A stretch of 64,000 nucleotides of DNA from Streptomyces anulatus (GCF_014650675.1 NZ_BMVK01000001.1:248001-312000), one strand, 5' to 3'. Shown: positions 1 through 8,484, counted from the first letter of the stretch. Notes: generated from the letters alone by a model not told the origin. Made by a program: numbers and translations.

Positions 1-890
1 AGCAGCCGGCGCACCGTTTCGCCCGCCTCGGCCGGGGACCTGCGCGCGCCCCGGTCGTCGGTGGGGCCGGGGCGCCAGCCCTCCATGACGGTGATGCGGC
101 CCGCCTCGGCCTCGAAGACGCGGCCCGTCACCCCGTCGCTCGCGGCGGAGCCGAGCCAGACGACGAGGGGCGAGACGTTCGCGGGGGCCATGGCGTCGAA
201 CTCCCCCTCCCCCGGGGCCGCCATCGTCTCGGCGAAGGTCAGCTCGGTCATCCGGGTCCGGGCTGCCGGGGCGAGGGCGTTGACGTGGACCCCGTACCGG
301 CCCAGCTCGGCGGCCGCGACCAGGGTCAGGGCGACGATTCCGGCCTTGGCCGCCGCGTAGTTGCCCTGGCCGACGCTGCCGAGGAGTCCCGCGCCGGAGC
401 TGGTGTTGATCACCCGGGCGGCCGGCGGGCGGCCCGCCTTCGCCTCGGCCCGCCAGTGGGCGGCGGCGTGCTTCAGGGGCAGGAAATGGCCTCTGAGGTG
501 GACCCGCATCACCGCGTCCCAGTCGTCCTCGTCCAGGTTGACGAGCATCCGGTCGCGCAGGAAGCCCGCGTTGTTGACCAGGGTGTCGAGGCGGCCGAAG
601 GCCTCCACGGCGGTGGCGACCAGGGAGGCCGCGCCTCCGGCCGTGGCGATGTCGCCGCCGTGGACGACGGCTTCGCCGCCCGCCGCCACGATCTCGTCGA
701 CGACCTCCCGGGCCGGGCCGGCGGAACCCCCGTCCCCGTCGGGCCCGACGCCGAGGTCGTTGACGACGACCCGCGCCCCTTCGGCGGCGAAGGCCAGGGC
801 GTGGGCCCGGCCGAGTCCCCGTCCGGCGCCCGTGACGGCGACGACCCGGTCCGCGCAGAGTCCGGCGCGGCGTGCGGTGGGTGCGGTCAT
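1..890 (-). CDS. SDR family oxidoreductase, Rv3548c-like (partial, runs off left edge)
   Basis: This is a short-chain dehydrogenase/reductase whose ATG is at 890 and whose 3' end lies outside the window. The Rossmann motif TGAGRGLG is at residues 20-27, NNAG is near 106-109, the catalytic serine is at about 164-165 and the YxxxK pair is at Y178/K182. About 296 residues are visible, longer than a typical 250-residue SDR and similar to the HSD17B4-like group and to mycobacterial Rv3548c. It is transcribed away from echA20 across a 125-bp region that holds an inverted repeat. In Mycobacterium tuberculosis SDR genes lie in the same place beside echA20, which suggests a role in degrading the steroid C/D-ring acid HIP. 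The substrate cannot be read from the sequence. Confidence 0.85.
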   Translation of the reverse strand, partial: MTAPTARRAGLCADRVVAVTGAGRGLGRAHALAFAAEGARVVVNDLGVGPDGDGGSAGPAREVVDEIVAAGGEAVVHGGDIATAGGAASLVATAVEAFGRLDTLVNNAGFLRDRMLVNLDEDDWDAVMRVHLRGHFLPLKHAAAHWRAEAKAGRPPAARVINTSSGAGLLGSVGQGNYAAAKAGIVALTLVAAAELGRYGVHVNALAPAARTRMTELTFAETMAAPGEGEFDAMAPANVSPLVVWLGSAASDGVTGRVFEAEAGRITVMEGWRPGPTDDRGARRSPAEAGETVRRL

Positions 891-974
891 CTCATCTCCC
901 CATGATCGACGGCTTGTTGACGGCCGGCTGACGGCTGACGGCCGGTTGGCGGCCGGGGGCGCTACTGCTACCGT

Positions 975-996
975 CCACCTAACAAATGTTTGGTGG
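975..996. promoter_or_regulatory. Inverted-repeat operator (KstR2-like) between divergent SDR and echA20
   Basis: The arms CCACCTAACA and TGTTTGGTGG, separated by AA, pair at nine of ten positions. Inside lies AACAAATGTTTGGT (981-994), which differs from the mycobacterial KstR2 motif AnCAAGnnCTTGnT (as I recall it) only by one symmetric base pair. An outer pair GCTACC (967-972) and GGTAGC (1000-1005) is almost concentric. The element ends 20 bp before the echA20 ATG, where a bound repressor would block the promoter. The same sequence recurs at 9999-10016. Confidence 0.7.
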
Positions 997-1015
997 AAAG
1001 GTAGCTGATCCTCCG

Positions 1016-1759
1016 ATGACTGTCTCCACCGCCCGCCCCTCGGACGGCGTCCGCGTCGTCACCGTGGACCGTCCCCCCGTCAACGCGCTTCCCGTACAGG
1101 GCTGGTACGACCTGGCGGACGCCGTCCGGACGGCGGGCCGCGATCCCGAGGTCCGCTGCGTCGTCCTGGCCGCCGCCGGGCGCGGCTTCAACGCGGGCGT
1201 CGACATCAAGGAGTTGCAGCGCGATACGGGGCACGAGGCCCTGATCGGCGCCAACCGGGGCTGCGCCGAGGCGTTCGCCGCGGTGTACACGTGCGAGGTC
1301 CCGGTCGTCGCGGCGGTGCAGGGCTTCTGCCTGGGCGGCGGGGTCGGACTCGTCGGGAACGCCGACGCGATCGTCGCGAGCGAGGACGCGGTCTTCGGCC
1401 TGCCGGAGCTGGACCGGGGCGCGCTCGGCGCCGCGACCCACCTGGCCCGGCTGGTCCCGCAGCACCTGATGCGCACGCTGTACTACACCTCCCGCACGGT
1501 CACCGCGGCGGAACTGCTCGCCCACGGATCGGTCTGGCGAGTGGTCCCGCACCCCGAACTGATGCACACCGCGCTGGAGTTGGCGGAGGAGATCGCCGCC
1601 AAGGACGGCCATCTGCTGCGGCTCGCGAAGGCCGCCCTGAACGGCATCGACCCCGTCGACGTCCGGCGCAGCTACCGCTTCGAGCAGGGGTTCACCTTCG
1701 AGGCGAACCTCGCCGGGACCGCCGACCGGGTCCGCGACACCTTCGGCAAGGAGGCCTGA
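1016..1759 (+). CDS. echA20: Enoyl-CoA hydratase/isomerase family, EchA20-like ring-opening hydrolase
   Basis: This 247-residue crotonase-fold protein has the two oxyanion-hole segments GFNAGVDIKEL and FCLGGGVGLV. Crotonases bind acyl-CoA and stabilise a thioester enolate. The mycobacterial EchA20 instead hydrolytically opens steroid ring D of HIEC-CoA. The assignment rests on position: it is the first gene of an echA20-ipdA-ipdB-ipdC run with the same order and nearly the same lengths as Rv3550-Rv3553. The ATG at 1016 is preferred because upstream in-frame starts lie inside the operator. The next gene starts 3 bp after its stop, so the genes are probably co-transcribed under the operator at 975-996. 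A generic enoyl-CoA hydratase is the alternative. Confidence 0.8.
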   Translation: MTVSTARPSDGVRVVTVDRPPVNALPVQGWYDLADAVRTAGRDPEVRCVVLAAAGRGFNAGVDIKELQRDTGHEALIGANRGCAEAFAAVYTCEVPVVAAVQGFCLGGGVGLVGNADAIVASEDAVFGLPELDRGALGAATHLARLVPQHLMRTLYYTSRTVTAAELLAHGSVWRVVPHPELMHTALELAEEIAAKDGHLLRLAKAALNGIDPVDVRRSYRFEQGFTFEANLAGTADRVRDTFGKEA

Positions 1760-1762
1760 ACC

Positions 1763-2653
1763 ATGAGCACTCCCCCTCACGTGCGCGACAAGACGATGAC
1801 GCCCGAGGAGGTCGTCGACCGGCTGAGCAGCGGCATGACGATCGGCATCGGCGGCTGGGGGTCGCGCCGCAAGCCGATGGCCCTGGTCAGGGCCGTGCTC
1901 AGGTCGCCCGTCACCGATCTCACGGTGATCTCCTACGGCGGCCCGGACGTGGGGCTGCTGGCCGCGGCGGGCCGGATCCGCCGCCTGGTCACCGCGTTCG
2001 TGACGCTCGACTCCATCCCGCTGGAGCCGCACTACCGAGCGGCCCGGCAGCGCGGGGCGTTCGCACTGACGGAGATCGACGAGGCGATGTTCATGTGGGG
2101 GCTGCACGCGGCGGCGAACCGGCTGCCGTTCCTGCCGGTTCGCGCGGGCATCGGATCGGACGTGATGCGGGTCAACCCCGAGCTGCGCACGGTGACGTCA
2201 CCGTACGAGGACGGCGAGGAGTTCGTCGCGATGCCGGCCCTGCGGATGGACGCGGCGCTGGTCCACCTCAACCGGGCGGACCGGCTCGGCAACGGCCAGT
2301 ACCTGGGCCCCGACCCGTACTTCGACGACCTGTTCTGCGAGGCGGCCGACGCGGCCTACGTCTCCTGCGAACGCATCGTGGAGACCCGGGAACTGACCGG
2401 GAACTCCGCCGCCCCGCAGACCCTCCTCGTGCAGCGGCACTCCGTCACCGGTGTCGTGGAGACGCCGGGCGGGGCGCACTTCACCTCCTGCGTACCCGAC
2501 CACCCGCGCGACGAGCCGTTCCAGAAGGCGTACGCGGCCGCGGCGGCGGACCCGGCCGCCTGGGCGGAGTTCGCGGCCCGATTCCTGCCGCCGGACGGCG
2601 ACGAGAAGGGCTACCAGCAGGCCGTCCGCACCTGGCACGAGGAGCAGAAATGA
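1763..2653 (+). CDS. ipdA: CoA-transferase family subunit A, IpdA-like
   Basis: This 296-residue protein belongs to the class I CoA-transferase alpha-subunit family, with an N-terminal glycine-rich segment MTIGIGGWGSRRKPMAL. In mycobacteria and rhodococci IpdA and IpdB form a heteromer that does not transfer CoA but hydrolytically opens the last steroid ring (ring C) of COCHEA-CoA. The size, the adjacent beta subunit (ATGA overlap at 2650) and the echA20 and ipdC neighbours all fit that role. A genuine CoA-transferase for another acid would look similar in sequence alone, so the specific function is inferred from context. Confidence 0.82.
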   Translation: MSTPPHVRDKTMTPEEVVDRLSSGMTIGIGGWGSRRKPMALVRAVLRSPVTDLTVISYGGPDVGLLAAAGRIRRLVTAFVTLDSIPLEPHYRAARQRGAFALTEIDEAMFMWGLHAAANRLPFLPVRAGIGSDVMRVNPELRTVTSPYEDGEEFVAMPALRMDAALVHLNRADRLGNGQYLGPDPYFDDLFCEAADAAYVSCERIVETRELTGNSAAPQTLLVQRHSVTGVVETPGGAHFTSCVPDHPRDEPFQKAYAAAAADPAAWAEFAARFLPPDGDEKGYQQAVRTWHEEQK

Positions 2654-3399
2654 ACGCGTCGGCGACCGGAGGCATCACCCGTGCCGAGTACTGCGTGATC
2701 GCGTGCGCGGAGGCGTGGCGGGGCGACGGCGAGATCCTGGCCAGCCCGATGGGCGCGGTGCCGTCGGCCGGTGCACGGCTGGCCCGGCTGACCTTCGCCC
2801 CCGACCTGCTGCTCACGGACGGGGAGGCGACGCTCGTCGGCCCGGACGGCGAGGCGGAGGGCTGGCTCCCCTACCGCAGGCATCTGGCCCTGGTGACCGG
2901 CGGGCGGCGGCACGTGATGATGGGCGCGAGCCAGATCGACCGCTTCGGCAACCAGAACATCTCCTGCATCGGCGACTGGGAGCAGCCCTCGCGGCAACTG
3001 CTGGGCGTACGCGGAGCGCCGGTCAACACTCTGAACAATCCGGTGAGTTACTGGATCCCCCGGCACTCCCCCCGGGTCTTCGTCAGCCGCGTCGACATGA
3101 TCTGCGGGGTCGGCCACGACAGCGCGCGGGCGGCGGGCCCGTCGGCCACCCGCTTCCACCGCATCCCGCGGGTCGTCAGCGATCTCGGGGTCTTCGACTT
3201 CGCGACGCCCGACCGTTCGATGCGCCTGGCCTCGGTCCACCCCGGCGTCACGGTGGACCAGGTCCGCGAGGCGACGGGCTTCGCGCTCACGGTCCCCGCC
3301 GACGTCCCGTACACCCGCGACCCCTCCCCCGCCGAACTCGCGCTGATCCGCGAGGTCGTCGACCCGGCCCGCGCCCGGGACCGGGAGGTCCGGTCCTGA
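2650..3399 (+). CDS. ipdB: CoA-transferase family subunit B, IpdB-like
   Basis: This 249-residue protein is of the class I CoA-transferase beta-subunit type. It starts at ATG 2650, overlapping the ipdA stop in an ATGA, so the two subunits are translationally coupled as expected for a heteromeric enzyme. Its length matches Rv3552. With IpdA it is expected to bind the acyl-CoA at the subunit interface and cleave the remaining carbocycle in HIP catabolism. The ipdC ATG overlaps its stop by one base (TGATG at 3397-3401). Confidence 0.82.
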   Translation: MNASATGGITRAEYCVIACAEAWRGDGEILASPMGAVPSAGARLARLTFAPDLLLTDGEATLVGPDGEAEGWLPYRRHLALVTGGRRHVMMGASQIDRFGNQNISCIGDWEQPSRQLLGVRGAPVNTLNNPVSYWIPRHSPRVFVSRVDMICGVGHDSARAAGPSATRFHRIPRVVSDLGVFDFATPDRSMRLASVHPGVTVDQVREATGFALTVPADVPYTRDPSPAELALIREVVDPARARDREVRS

Positions 3400-4463
3400 T
3401 GCGCACCGCTCTGACCGACCTCGTCGGCGTCCGGCACCCGATCGTGCAGACCGGGATGGGCTGGGTGGCGGGCCCCCGCCTGGTCACCGCGACTGCGCGG
3501 GCCGGGGCGCTCGGCATCCTGGCCTCGGCGACCATGACGCCGGATCAACTGCGGTCCGCCGTACGGGAGGTGAAGTCCCGGACGGACGCGCCGTTCGGGG
3601 TGAATCTGCGGGCGGATGCGGGAGACGCCCCGGAGCGGGTCCGGATCATCGTCGAGGAGGGCGTGCGGGTGGCGTCGTTCGCGCTCGCCCCGTCGAAGGA
3701 GCTGATCGCGGAGCTGAAGGACGCGGGCGTCGTCGTCGTCCCGTCGGTGGGGGCCCGACGGCACGCGGAGAAGGTCGCGGCGTGGGGCGCGGACGCGGTG
3801 ATCGTGCAGGGCGGCGAGGGCGGCGGCCACACCGGCGAGGTCGCCACCACGGTGCTGCTGCCGCAGGTCGTGGACGCGGTGGACATCCCGGTGGTCGCGG
3901 CGGGCGGCTTCCACGACGGCCGGGGCCTGGTGGCGGCGCTGGCGTACGGGGCGGCGGGCGTCGCCATGGGAACCCGGTTCCTGCTGACCTCGGACTCGAC
4001 GGTCCCGGACGCGGTGAAGGCCCGCTATCTGGCGGCGACCGCCAAGGACATCATCCTGACGAGGGCGGTGGACGGACTCCCGCACCGGATGCTCCGTACG
4101 GAGATGGTGGCGGAACTGGAGGGTGCGGGCCGGCTGCGCTCCCTGTACCGGGCGCTGCGCCGGGCGTCCGGCTTCCGCCGGATCTCCGGCCTGAGCTGGC
4201 CGGCCATGGTCCGCGACGGCCTGGCGATGCGGCACGGCAAGGACCTGAGCTGGAGCCAGGTGCTGCTGGCGGCGAACACCCCGATGCTGCTGAGGGCGTC
4301 CATGGTCGACGGCCGCACGGACCTCGGCATCATGGCCTCGGGCCAGGTGGCGGCCCTGATCGAGGATCTGCCGAGCGTGGCGGAGCTGGTGGCCCGGATC
4401 CTGTCCGAGGCGGAGACGACGCTCACGACCCTGGCCGCCGAATCCGGCCCACCCGGCAGGTGA
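3399..4463 (+). CDS. ipdC: Nitronate monooxygenase family FMN enzyme, IpdC-like
   Basis: This is a 354-residue TIM-barrel flavoprotein of the 2-nitropropane dioxygenase/nitronate monooxygenase family. The FMN phosphate-binding region VVAAGGFHDGRG followed by AAGVAMGTRFL and the active-site-type segment QGGEGGGHTGE are present. Fourth in the echA20-ipdABC run and matching Rv3553 in length, it most likely corresponds to IpdC, which acts with the SDR IpdF on hydroxylated HIP-CoA intermediates. A one-base TGATG overlap couples it to ipdB. Its stop is followed by the repeat-filled convergent gap. Confidence 0.82.
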   Translation: MRTALTDLVGVRHPIVQTGMGWVAGPRLVTATARAGALGILASATMTPDQLRSAVREVKSRTDAPFGVNLRADAGDAPERVRIIVEEGVRVASFALAPSKELIAELKDAGVVVVPSVGARRHAEKVAAWGADAVIVQGGEGGGHTGEVATTVLLPQVVDAVDIPVVAAGGFHDGRGLVAALAYGAAGVAMGTRFLLTSDSTVPDAVKARYLAATAKDIILTRAVDGLPHRMLRTEMVAELEGAGRLRSLYRALRRASGFRRISGLSWPAMVRDGLAMRHGKDLSWSQVLLAANTPMLLRASMVDGRTDLGIMASGQVAALIEDLPSVAELVARILSEAETTLTTLAAESGPPGR

Positions 4464-4988
4464 AAACCGCCCCGAGCCCACATCGGCCCGGGCCGGACGA
4501 CCGGGCGGCCACACCCAGCCCGTCCGGCGCTTGAGGACAAGACCCCGGCCGACGTCGGCCCGAGGCCGGGCGTTGGGCCGATGCCAACAGCCGGGCAGCC
4601 CAATCCAGCCCGTCCGGCGCTTGAGGACAAGACCCCGGCCGACGTCGGCCCGAGGCTGGACGACCGGACCGCCACACCCAGCCCGTCCGGCGCTTGAGGA
4701 CAAAGCCCCGGCCCGGGGCTTTCGGGGCTCTGCCCCGGGCCCCGGTCCTCAATCGCCGGACGGCTTGAGGTGGCCCGGTCCTCAAACGCCGGAACGGCTA
4801 GAGGTGGCCCGGTCCTCAAACGCCGGAACGGCTAGAGGTGGCCCGGTCCTCAAACGCCGGAACGGCTAGAGGTGGCCCGGTCCTCAAACGCCGGAACGGC
4901 TAGAGGTAGGCCGGTCCTCGCCGCCGAACGGCTAGAGGTGGCCCGGCCCTCCGCCGCCGAGCCGGCCAGGGGTGGGCCCTACGCGGCG
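4464..4988. repeat. 525-bp convergent intergenic gap filled with REP-like and tandem repeats
   Basis: The gap between the 3' ends of ipdC and the helicase has no credible gene. Forward copies of the 20-mer CCCGTCCGGCGCTTGAGGAC occupy 4519-4538, 4609-4628 and 4682-4701, each followed by similar sequence. An inverted copy lies at 4745-4765, so 4680-4765 can fold as a long hairpin with the GGGGCTCTGCCCC-type palindrome in the middle. From 4769 a 34-bp unit containing the inverted core is repeated head to tail at 4769, 4803, 4837 and 4871, with decayed copies at 4905 and 4937. The gap could serve as a two-way transcription barrier. Confidence 0.85.
4769..4968. repeat. 34-bp tandem (minisatellite-like) array derived from the REP core
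   Basis: Four near-identical 34-bp units start at 4769, 4803, 4837 and 4871, followed by two degraded units at 4905 and 4937. Each holds the core TCCTCAAACGCCGGAACGG, an inverted version of the dispersed repeat. The units abut directly without unique spacers, so this is not a CRISPR array. The period is not a multiple of three, as expected for non-coding DNA. Copy number is likely to vary between strains. Confidence 0.85.
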
Positions 4989-6650
4989 CTACGCGGCCCG
5001 GCGCCCCCGCGCAGGCGCGCCGGAGCGCCCCGTGCCACGGGACTCGCCGCCCGATCGCGCCCCGCCACCGGAGCGCGCGGCCCCGCCGGAGCGTCCCGCG
5101 CCGCCACCGGCACCGGCGGCACCGGCACCCGTGCCGGCCCCGCGCCGTCCACGTCCCCGGCTGCCGGACCGCACCGTGCCCCCGCCGGAGCCGGAGCCCG
5201 CCGAACCGCCCGACCGGGTCCGCTGCTTCGGCGGCGTCGGCTGCGGCACCTCGATCACGATCGCGACGCCCGAGGGCTCGCGGGCTCCGGTGATCCGGCC
5301 CAGTTCCGCGTCGCTGGAGGTGACCCGCGTGGTGCGCGGCGCGATGCCGGCGTCCTGCATCAGCCGGGTCATCTCGCGCTTCTCCTCGGGCAGCACCAGC
5401 GTGACGACGCTGCCGGACTCCCCGGCGCGCGCCGTGCGCCCGCCGCGGTGGAGGTAGTCCTTGTGGTCGGTCGGCGGGTCCACGTTGACGACCAGATCGA
5501 GGTCGTCGACGTGGATGCCTCGGGCCGCGACGTTCGTCGCGACGAGCGCGGTGACCTGACCGTTCTTGAACTGGTCGAGCGTCCGGTTGCGCTGCGGCTG
5601 CGAGCGCCCGCCGTGCAGGGCGGCAGCCCGTACACCGCTGGCGAGCAGCCGCTTGGCGAATCGGTCGGCGGCGCGCTTGGTGTCGACGAACATGATCACC
5701 CGGCCCTCGCGGGCGGCGATCTTCGTGGCGACGGCCTTCTTGTCGGTCTCGTCCAGGACGTGGAGCACGTGGTGCTCCATCGTGGTGACCGCACCGGCGG
5801 ACGGGTCGACGGAGTGCACGACCGGGTCGGTGAGGAACATCTTCACGAGCCGGTCGATGTTCTTGTCGAGGGTCGCGGAGAACAGCATCCGCTGACCGTC
5901 CGCCTCGACCTGCTTGAGCAGGGCGACGACCTGCGGCATGAAGCCCATGTCGGCCATCTGGTCGGCCTCGTCGAGGACGGTGATGGAGACCTCGTCCAGG
6001 CGGCAGTCGCCGCGCTCGATGAGGTCCTTGAGCCGGCCGGGGGTGGCGACGAGCACTTCGGCGCCGCGCCGCAGGGTGGCGGACTGCTTGGTGATCGACA
6101 TGCCGCCGACGACGGTGGCCATCCGCAGGTTCACGGCGGTCGCGTACGGGGTCAGCGCGTCGGTGACCTGCTGGGCCAGCTCGCGGGTGGGCACGAGGAC
6201 CATGGCGAGCGGGGCGCGCGGCTCGCTGCGGCGTCCGGCGGTGCGGGCCAGCAGCGCCAGGCCGAAGGCGAGCGTCTTGCCGGAGCCGGTGCGTCCTCGG
6301 CCGAGGATGTCGCGGCCGGCCAGCGAGTTCGGCAGGGTCGCGCCCTGGATCGGGAACGGCTCGGTGACGCCCTGCGCGGTGAGGGTCTTCAGCAGCCCGG
6401 CGGGCATGTCCAGGTCGGCGAAGGCGTCGACGGCGGGCAGCGCGGGGGTCACGGTCTCCGGCAGGGCGAACTCGCCCTGCGGCGGGGTGGCGCGACGACG
6501 GGCCGGGGGCTTGGAGCCGCCCTGGGCCCTGGAGCGGGGTGCGCCGCCCCGGCCGTTCGCGGGAGCCTGGGTGCCGGCGCCCTGGCCGCGGCCTCGGCCA
6601 CGGGCCGGTCGCGAGCGGGGGGTGCGGTCCTGGCGTTCGGAGCTGGTCAT
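4989..6650 (-). CDS. DEAD-box ATP-dependent RNA helicase
   Basis: This 553-residue superfamily 2 RNA helicase has its ATG at 6650 behind an AGGAGG ribosome-binding site. Motifs appear in order: Q-motif region EPFPIQ, Walker A GRTGSGKT, PTRELAQQ, TPGRL, DEAD in VLDEADQM, SAT, then ATNVAARGIH and HRGGRTARAG in the second domain. Motif VI reads HRGGRTARAG where HRxGRTGRxG is usual. The N-terminal 60 residues and the C-terminal 90 are disordered, rich in Gly, Ser, Arg and Ala, typical RNA-binding tails. It lies directly downstream of a cold-shock gene on the same strand, suggesting cold-induced RNA unwinding, though a strong terminator separates the two. Confidence 0.93.
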   Translation of the reverse strand: MTSSERQDRTPRSRPARGRGRGQGAGTQAPANGRGGAPRSRAQGGSKPPARRRATPPQGEFALPETVTPALPAVDAFADLDMPAGLLKTLTAQGVTEPFPIQGATLPNSLAGRDILGRGRTGSGKTLAFGLALLARTAGRRSEPRAPLAMVLVPTRELAQQVTDALTPYATAVNLRMATVVGGMSITKQSATLRRGAEVLVATPGRLKDLIERGDCRLDEVSITVLDEADQMADMGFMPQVVALLKQVEADGQRMLFSATLDKNIDRLVKMFLTDPVVHSVDPSAGAVTTMEHHVLHVLDETDKKAVATKIAAREGRVIMFVDTKRAADRFAKRLLASGVRAAALHGGRSQPQRNRTLDQFKNGQVTALVATNVAARGIHVDDLDLVVNVDPPTDHKDYLHRGGRTARAGESGSVVTLVLPEEKREMTRLMQDAGIAPRTTRVTSSDAELGRITGAREPSGVAIVIEVPQPTPPKQRTRSGGSAGSGSGGGTVRSGSRGRGRRGAGTGAGAAGAGGGAGRSGGAARSGGGARSGGESRGTGRSGAPARGRRAA

Positions 6651-6779
6651 ACGGAATTGCCCTCCTGGGGGATTCCTGGGCAACTGCCGAGTGGGTTTAC
6701 TGCGATGTGCCGGCCCGACCGTCTGTGATGCGCCCCCAGGATGTGCGCACGAAACGGGTTTTTTCTCGGACAGCACAAA

Positions 6780-6812
6780 CCGGGGCCCGCACCTTCACGG
6801 TGCGGGCCCCGG
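6780..6812 (-). terminator. Intrinsic terminator after the cold-shock gene
   Basis: A perfect 14-bp GC-rich stem (6780-6793 with 6799-6812) and a 5-nt loop start 23 bp downstream of the cold-shock stop codon. On the minus strand the stem is followed by TTTGTG. This should end most csp transcripts and leave the helicase to a promoter between 6650 and about 6780 or to read-through. Confidence 0.85.
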
Positions 6813-6835
6813 TCAGCGAGGTACGCGTCCGGCAA

Positions 6836-7039
6836 TTAGGCCGGGACGATGTTCTCCGCCTGCGGGCCCTTCTGGCCCTGCGTGACGTCGAAGGAGACCT
6901 TCTGGCCCTCCTGGAGCTCACGGAAGCCCGAGGTGGCGATGTTGGAGTAGTGGGCGAAGACGTCGGCGCCGCCGCCGTCCTGCTCGATGAAGCCGAAGCC
7001 CTTTTCCGAGTTGAACCACTTCACGGTTCCAGTAGCCAT
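6836..7039 (-). CDS. CspA-family cold shock protein
   Basis: This 67-residue single cold-shock domain has RNP1-type KGFGFIEQ and RNP2-type VFAHYSNI motifs. It binds single-stranded RNA/DNA and acts as an RNA chaperone. The start ATG at 7039 has AGGAG seven bases upstream. It precedes the DEAD-box helicase on the same strand, a pairing seen in cold adaptation. Both genes interrupt what is otherwise a HIP-degradation locus. Confidence 0.96.
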   Translation of the reverse strand: MATGTVKWFNSEKGFGFIEQDGGGADVFAHYSNIATSGFRELQEGQKVSFDVTQGQKGPQAENIVPA

Positions 7040-7138
7040 GTCATTCTCCTAAAAGAGGTGCAGTGCCGAGAACCCGCACTTTACGGATTCCAAGTCGCCG
7101 CATTGAGCCCCACCCGGAGAAAGCCGGAAAACAATAAA

Positions 7139-7167
7139 GCGCCTGAGGAAGCATTCCCGTCAGGCGC
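7139..7167 (-). terminator. Terminator-like hairpin about 100 nt upstream of the cold-shock ATG
   Basis: The 8-bp stem GCGCCTGA/TCAGGCGC (7139-7146 with 7160-7167) is followed on the minus strand by TTTATTGTTTT, the layout of an intrinsic terminator. It lies 160 bp past the fadA6 stop and 100 bp before the csp start. It may end the fadA6 transcript, or, if the csp promoter is upstream of it, act as an attenuator in the csp leader. A second 9-bp inverted repeat without a T-run is at 7224-7255. Confidence 0.6.
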
Positions 7168-7326
7168 ACATAAAGTTCATGGGTACCAAAACTGCAACGG
7201 GAAACACCCTAGCACGTCCTCTCCTCCGGCGGCGGATCACGCCACACCGCCGGAGGGAAAACTTGGCTGACCAGAGGGTGTACGGGCGGGGCCCGCCGGG
7301 GGCGGGGGCGGGCCGGGGCCCGGCTC

Positions 7327-8484
7327 TCAGAGTCGCTCGACGATGGTGACGTTGGCCTGTCCGCCGCCCTCGCACATCGTCTGGAGCCCGTAGCGGCCGC
7401 CGGTGCGTTCCAGTTCGTGCAGCAGGGTCGTCATGAGCCGGGCCCCGGTCGCGCCGAGCGGGTGGCCCAGCGCGATGGCTCCGCCGTTGACGTTGACCCG
7501 CCCGGGGTCCGCACCGGTCTCTTTCAGCCAGGCGAGGACGACCGGGGCGAACGCCTCGTTGATCTCGACGAGGTCGATGGCGTCGATGGTGAGGCCGGTC
7601 TTCTTCAGGGCGTAAGCGGTGGCCGGGATCGGGGCCGAGAGCATCCGGATCGGGTCCTCGCCCCGTACGGACAGGTGGTGGACGCGGGCCCGCGGGGTGA
7701 GCCCGTGTTCGGCGACGGCCCGCTCCGAGGCGATGAGCAGGGCGGCGGCCCCGTCGGACACCTGGGACGAGCAGGCCGCGGTGATGCTGCCGCCCTCCAC
7801 GACAGGGCTCAGACCGGCCATTTTCTCCAGGGTGGTGTCGCGGCGCGGCCCCTCGTCCACGGTGACGTCCCCGTACGCGACGGTCTCGCGGGCGAAGCGG
7901 CCCTCGTCGATGGCGCGGATCGCCCGCTGGTGGGAGGTGAGGGCGAACTCCTCCATGTCCCGGCGGCCGATGTCCCACTTCTCGGCGATCAGCTGGGCGC
8001 CGTGGAACTGGTTGACGGGGGCGTCGCCGTAGCGGGCGCGCCAGCCCTCGCTGCCCGCGTACGGCCCCTGGGTGAGGCCGAGGGGTTCGGCGGCCTGCCG
8101 GGAGGCGAACGCGATCGGGATCTGGGTCATGTTCTGGGTGCCGCCCGCGACGACGAGGTCCTGGGTGCCGGAGAGGACGCCCTGGGCCGCGAAGTGGAGG
8201 GCCTGCTGGGAGGAGCCGCACTGCCGGTCGATGGTGACGCCGGGAACCTCCTCGGGGAGTCCGGCGGCCAGCCATGACGTACGGGCGATGTCGCCGGCCT
8301 GCGGTCCGACGGTGTCGAGGCAGCCGAAGACGACGTCCTCGACGGCCGCCGGGTCGACGCCGGAGCGGGCGATCAGCTCTTTCAGCACGTGCGCGCCGAG
8401 GTCGGCGGGGTGGGCGGCCCCGAGGCCGCCCCTGCGCCGCCCGACGGGGGTGCGTACCGCTTCGACGATGTAGGCCTCGGCCAT
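7327..8484 (-). CDS. fadA6: Thiolase (acetyl-CoA C-acyltransferase), FadA6-like
   Basis: This 385-residue thiolase has the acyl-accepting cysteine at C89 (DRQCGSSQQA), NEAFAPV, the catalytic-histidine segment ALGHPLGATGAR and the C-terminal cysteine in CEGGGQANV. It cleaves 3-ketoacyl-CoA to a shortened acyl-CoA plus acetyl-CoA. It lies immediately 5' of a TetR gene with ipdF beyond, the same arrangement as fadA6-kstR2-ipdF in mycobacteria, so it probably performs the thiolysis following C/D-ring cleavage. The ATG is at 8484. A general beta-oxidation thiolase is the alternative. Confidence 0.85.
   Translation of the reverse strand: MAEAYIVEAVRTPVGRRRGGLGAAHPADLGAHVLKELIARSGVDPAAVEDVVFGCLDTVGPQAGDIARTSWLAAGLPEEVPGVTIDRQCGSSQQALHFAAQGVLSGTQDLVVAGGTQNMTQIPIAFASRQAAEPLGLTQGPYAGSEGWRARYGDAPVNQFHGAQLIAEKWDIGRRDMEEFALTSHQRAIRAIDEGRFARETVAYGDVTVDEGPRRDTTLEKMAGLSPVVEGGSITAACSSQVSDGAAALLIASERAVAEHGLTPRARVHHLSVRGEDPIRMLSAPIPATAYALKKTGLTIDAIDLVEINEAFAPVVLAWLKETGADPGRVNVNGGAIALGHPLGATGARLMTTLLHELERTGGRYGLQTMCEGGGQANVTIVERL

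Noticed and set aside
4531..4869. Open frame of about 110 codons across the repeat nest.
   Set aside because: It is a by-product of GC-rich repeats whose unit is not a multiple of three, with no ribosome-binding site.
4769..4968. Regular 34-bp repeats that could suggest a CRISPR array.
   Set aside because: The units abut head to tail with no unique spacers and no cas genes are nearby; the core matches a dispersed extragenic repeat.
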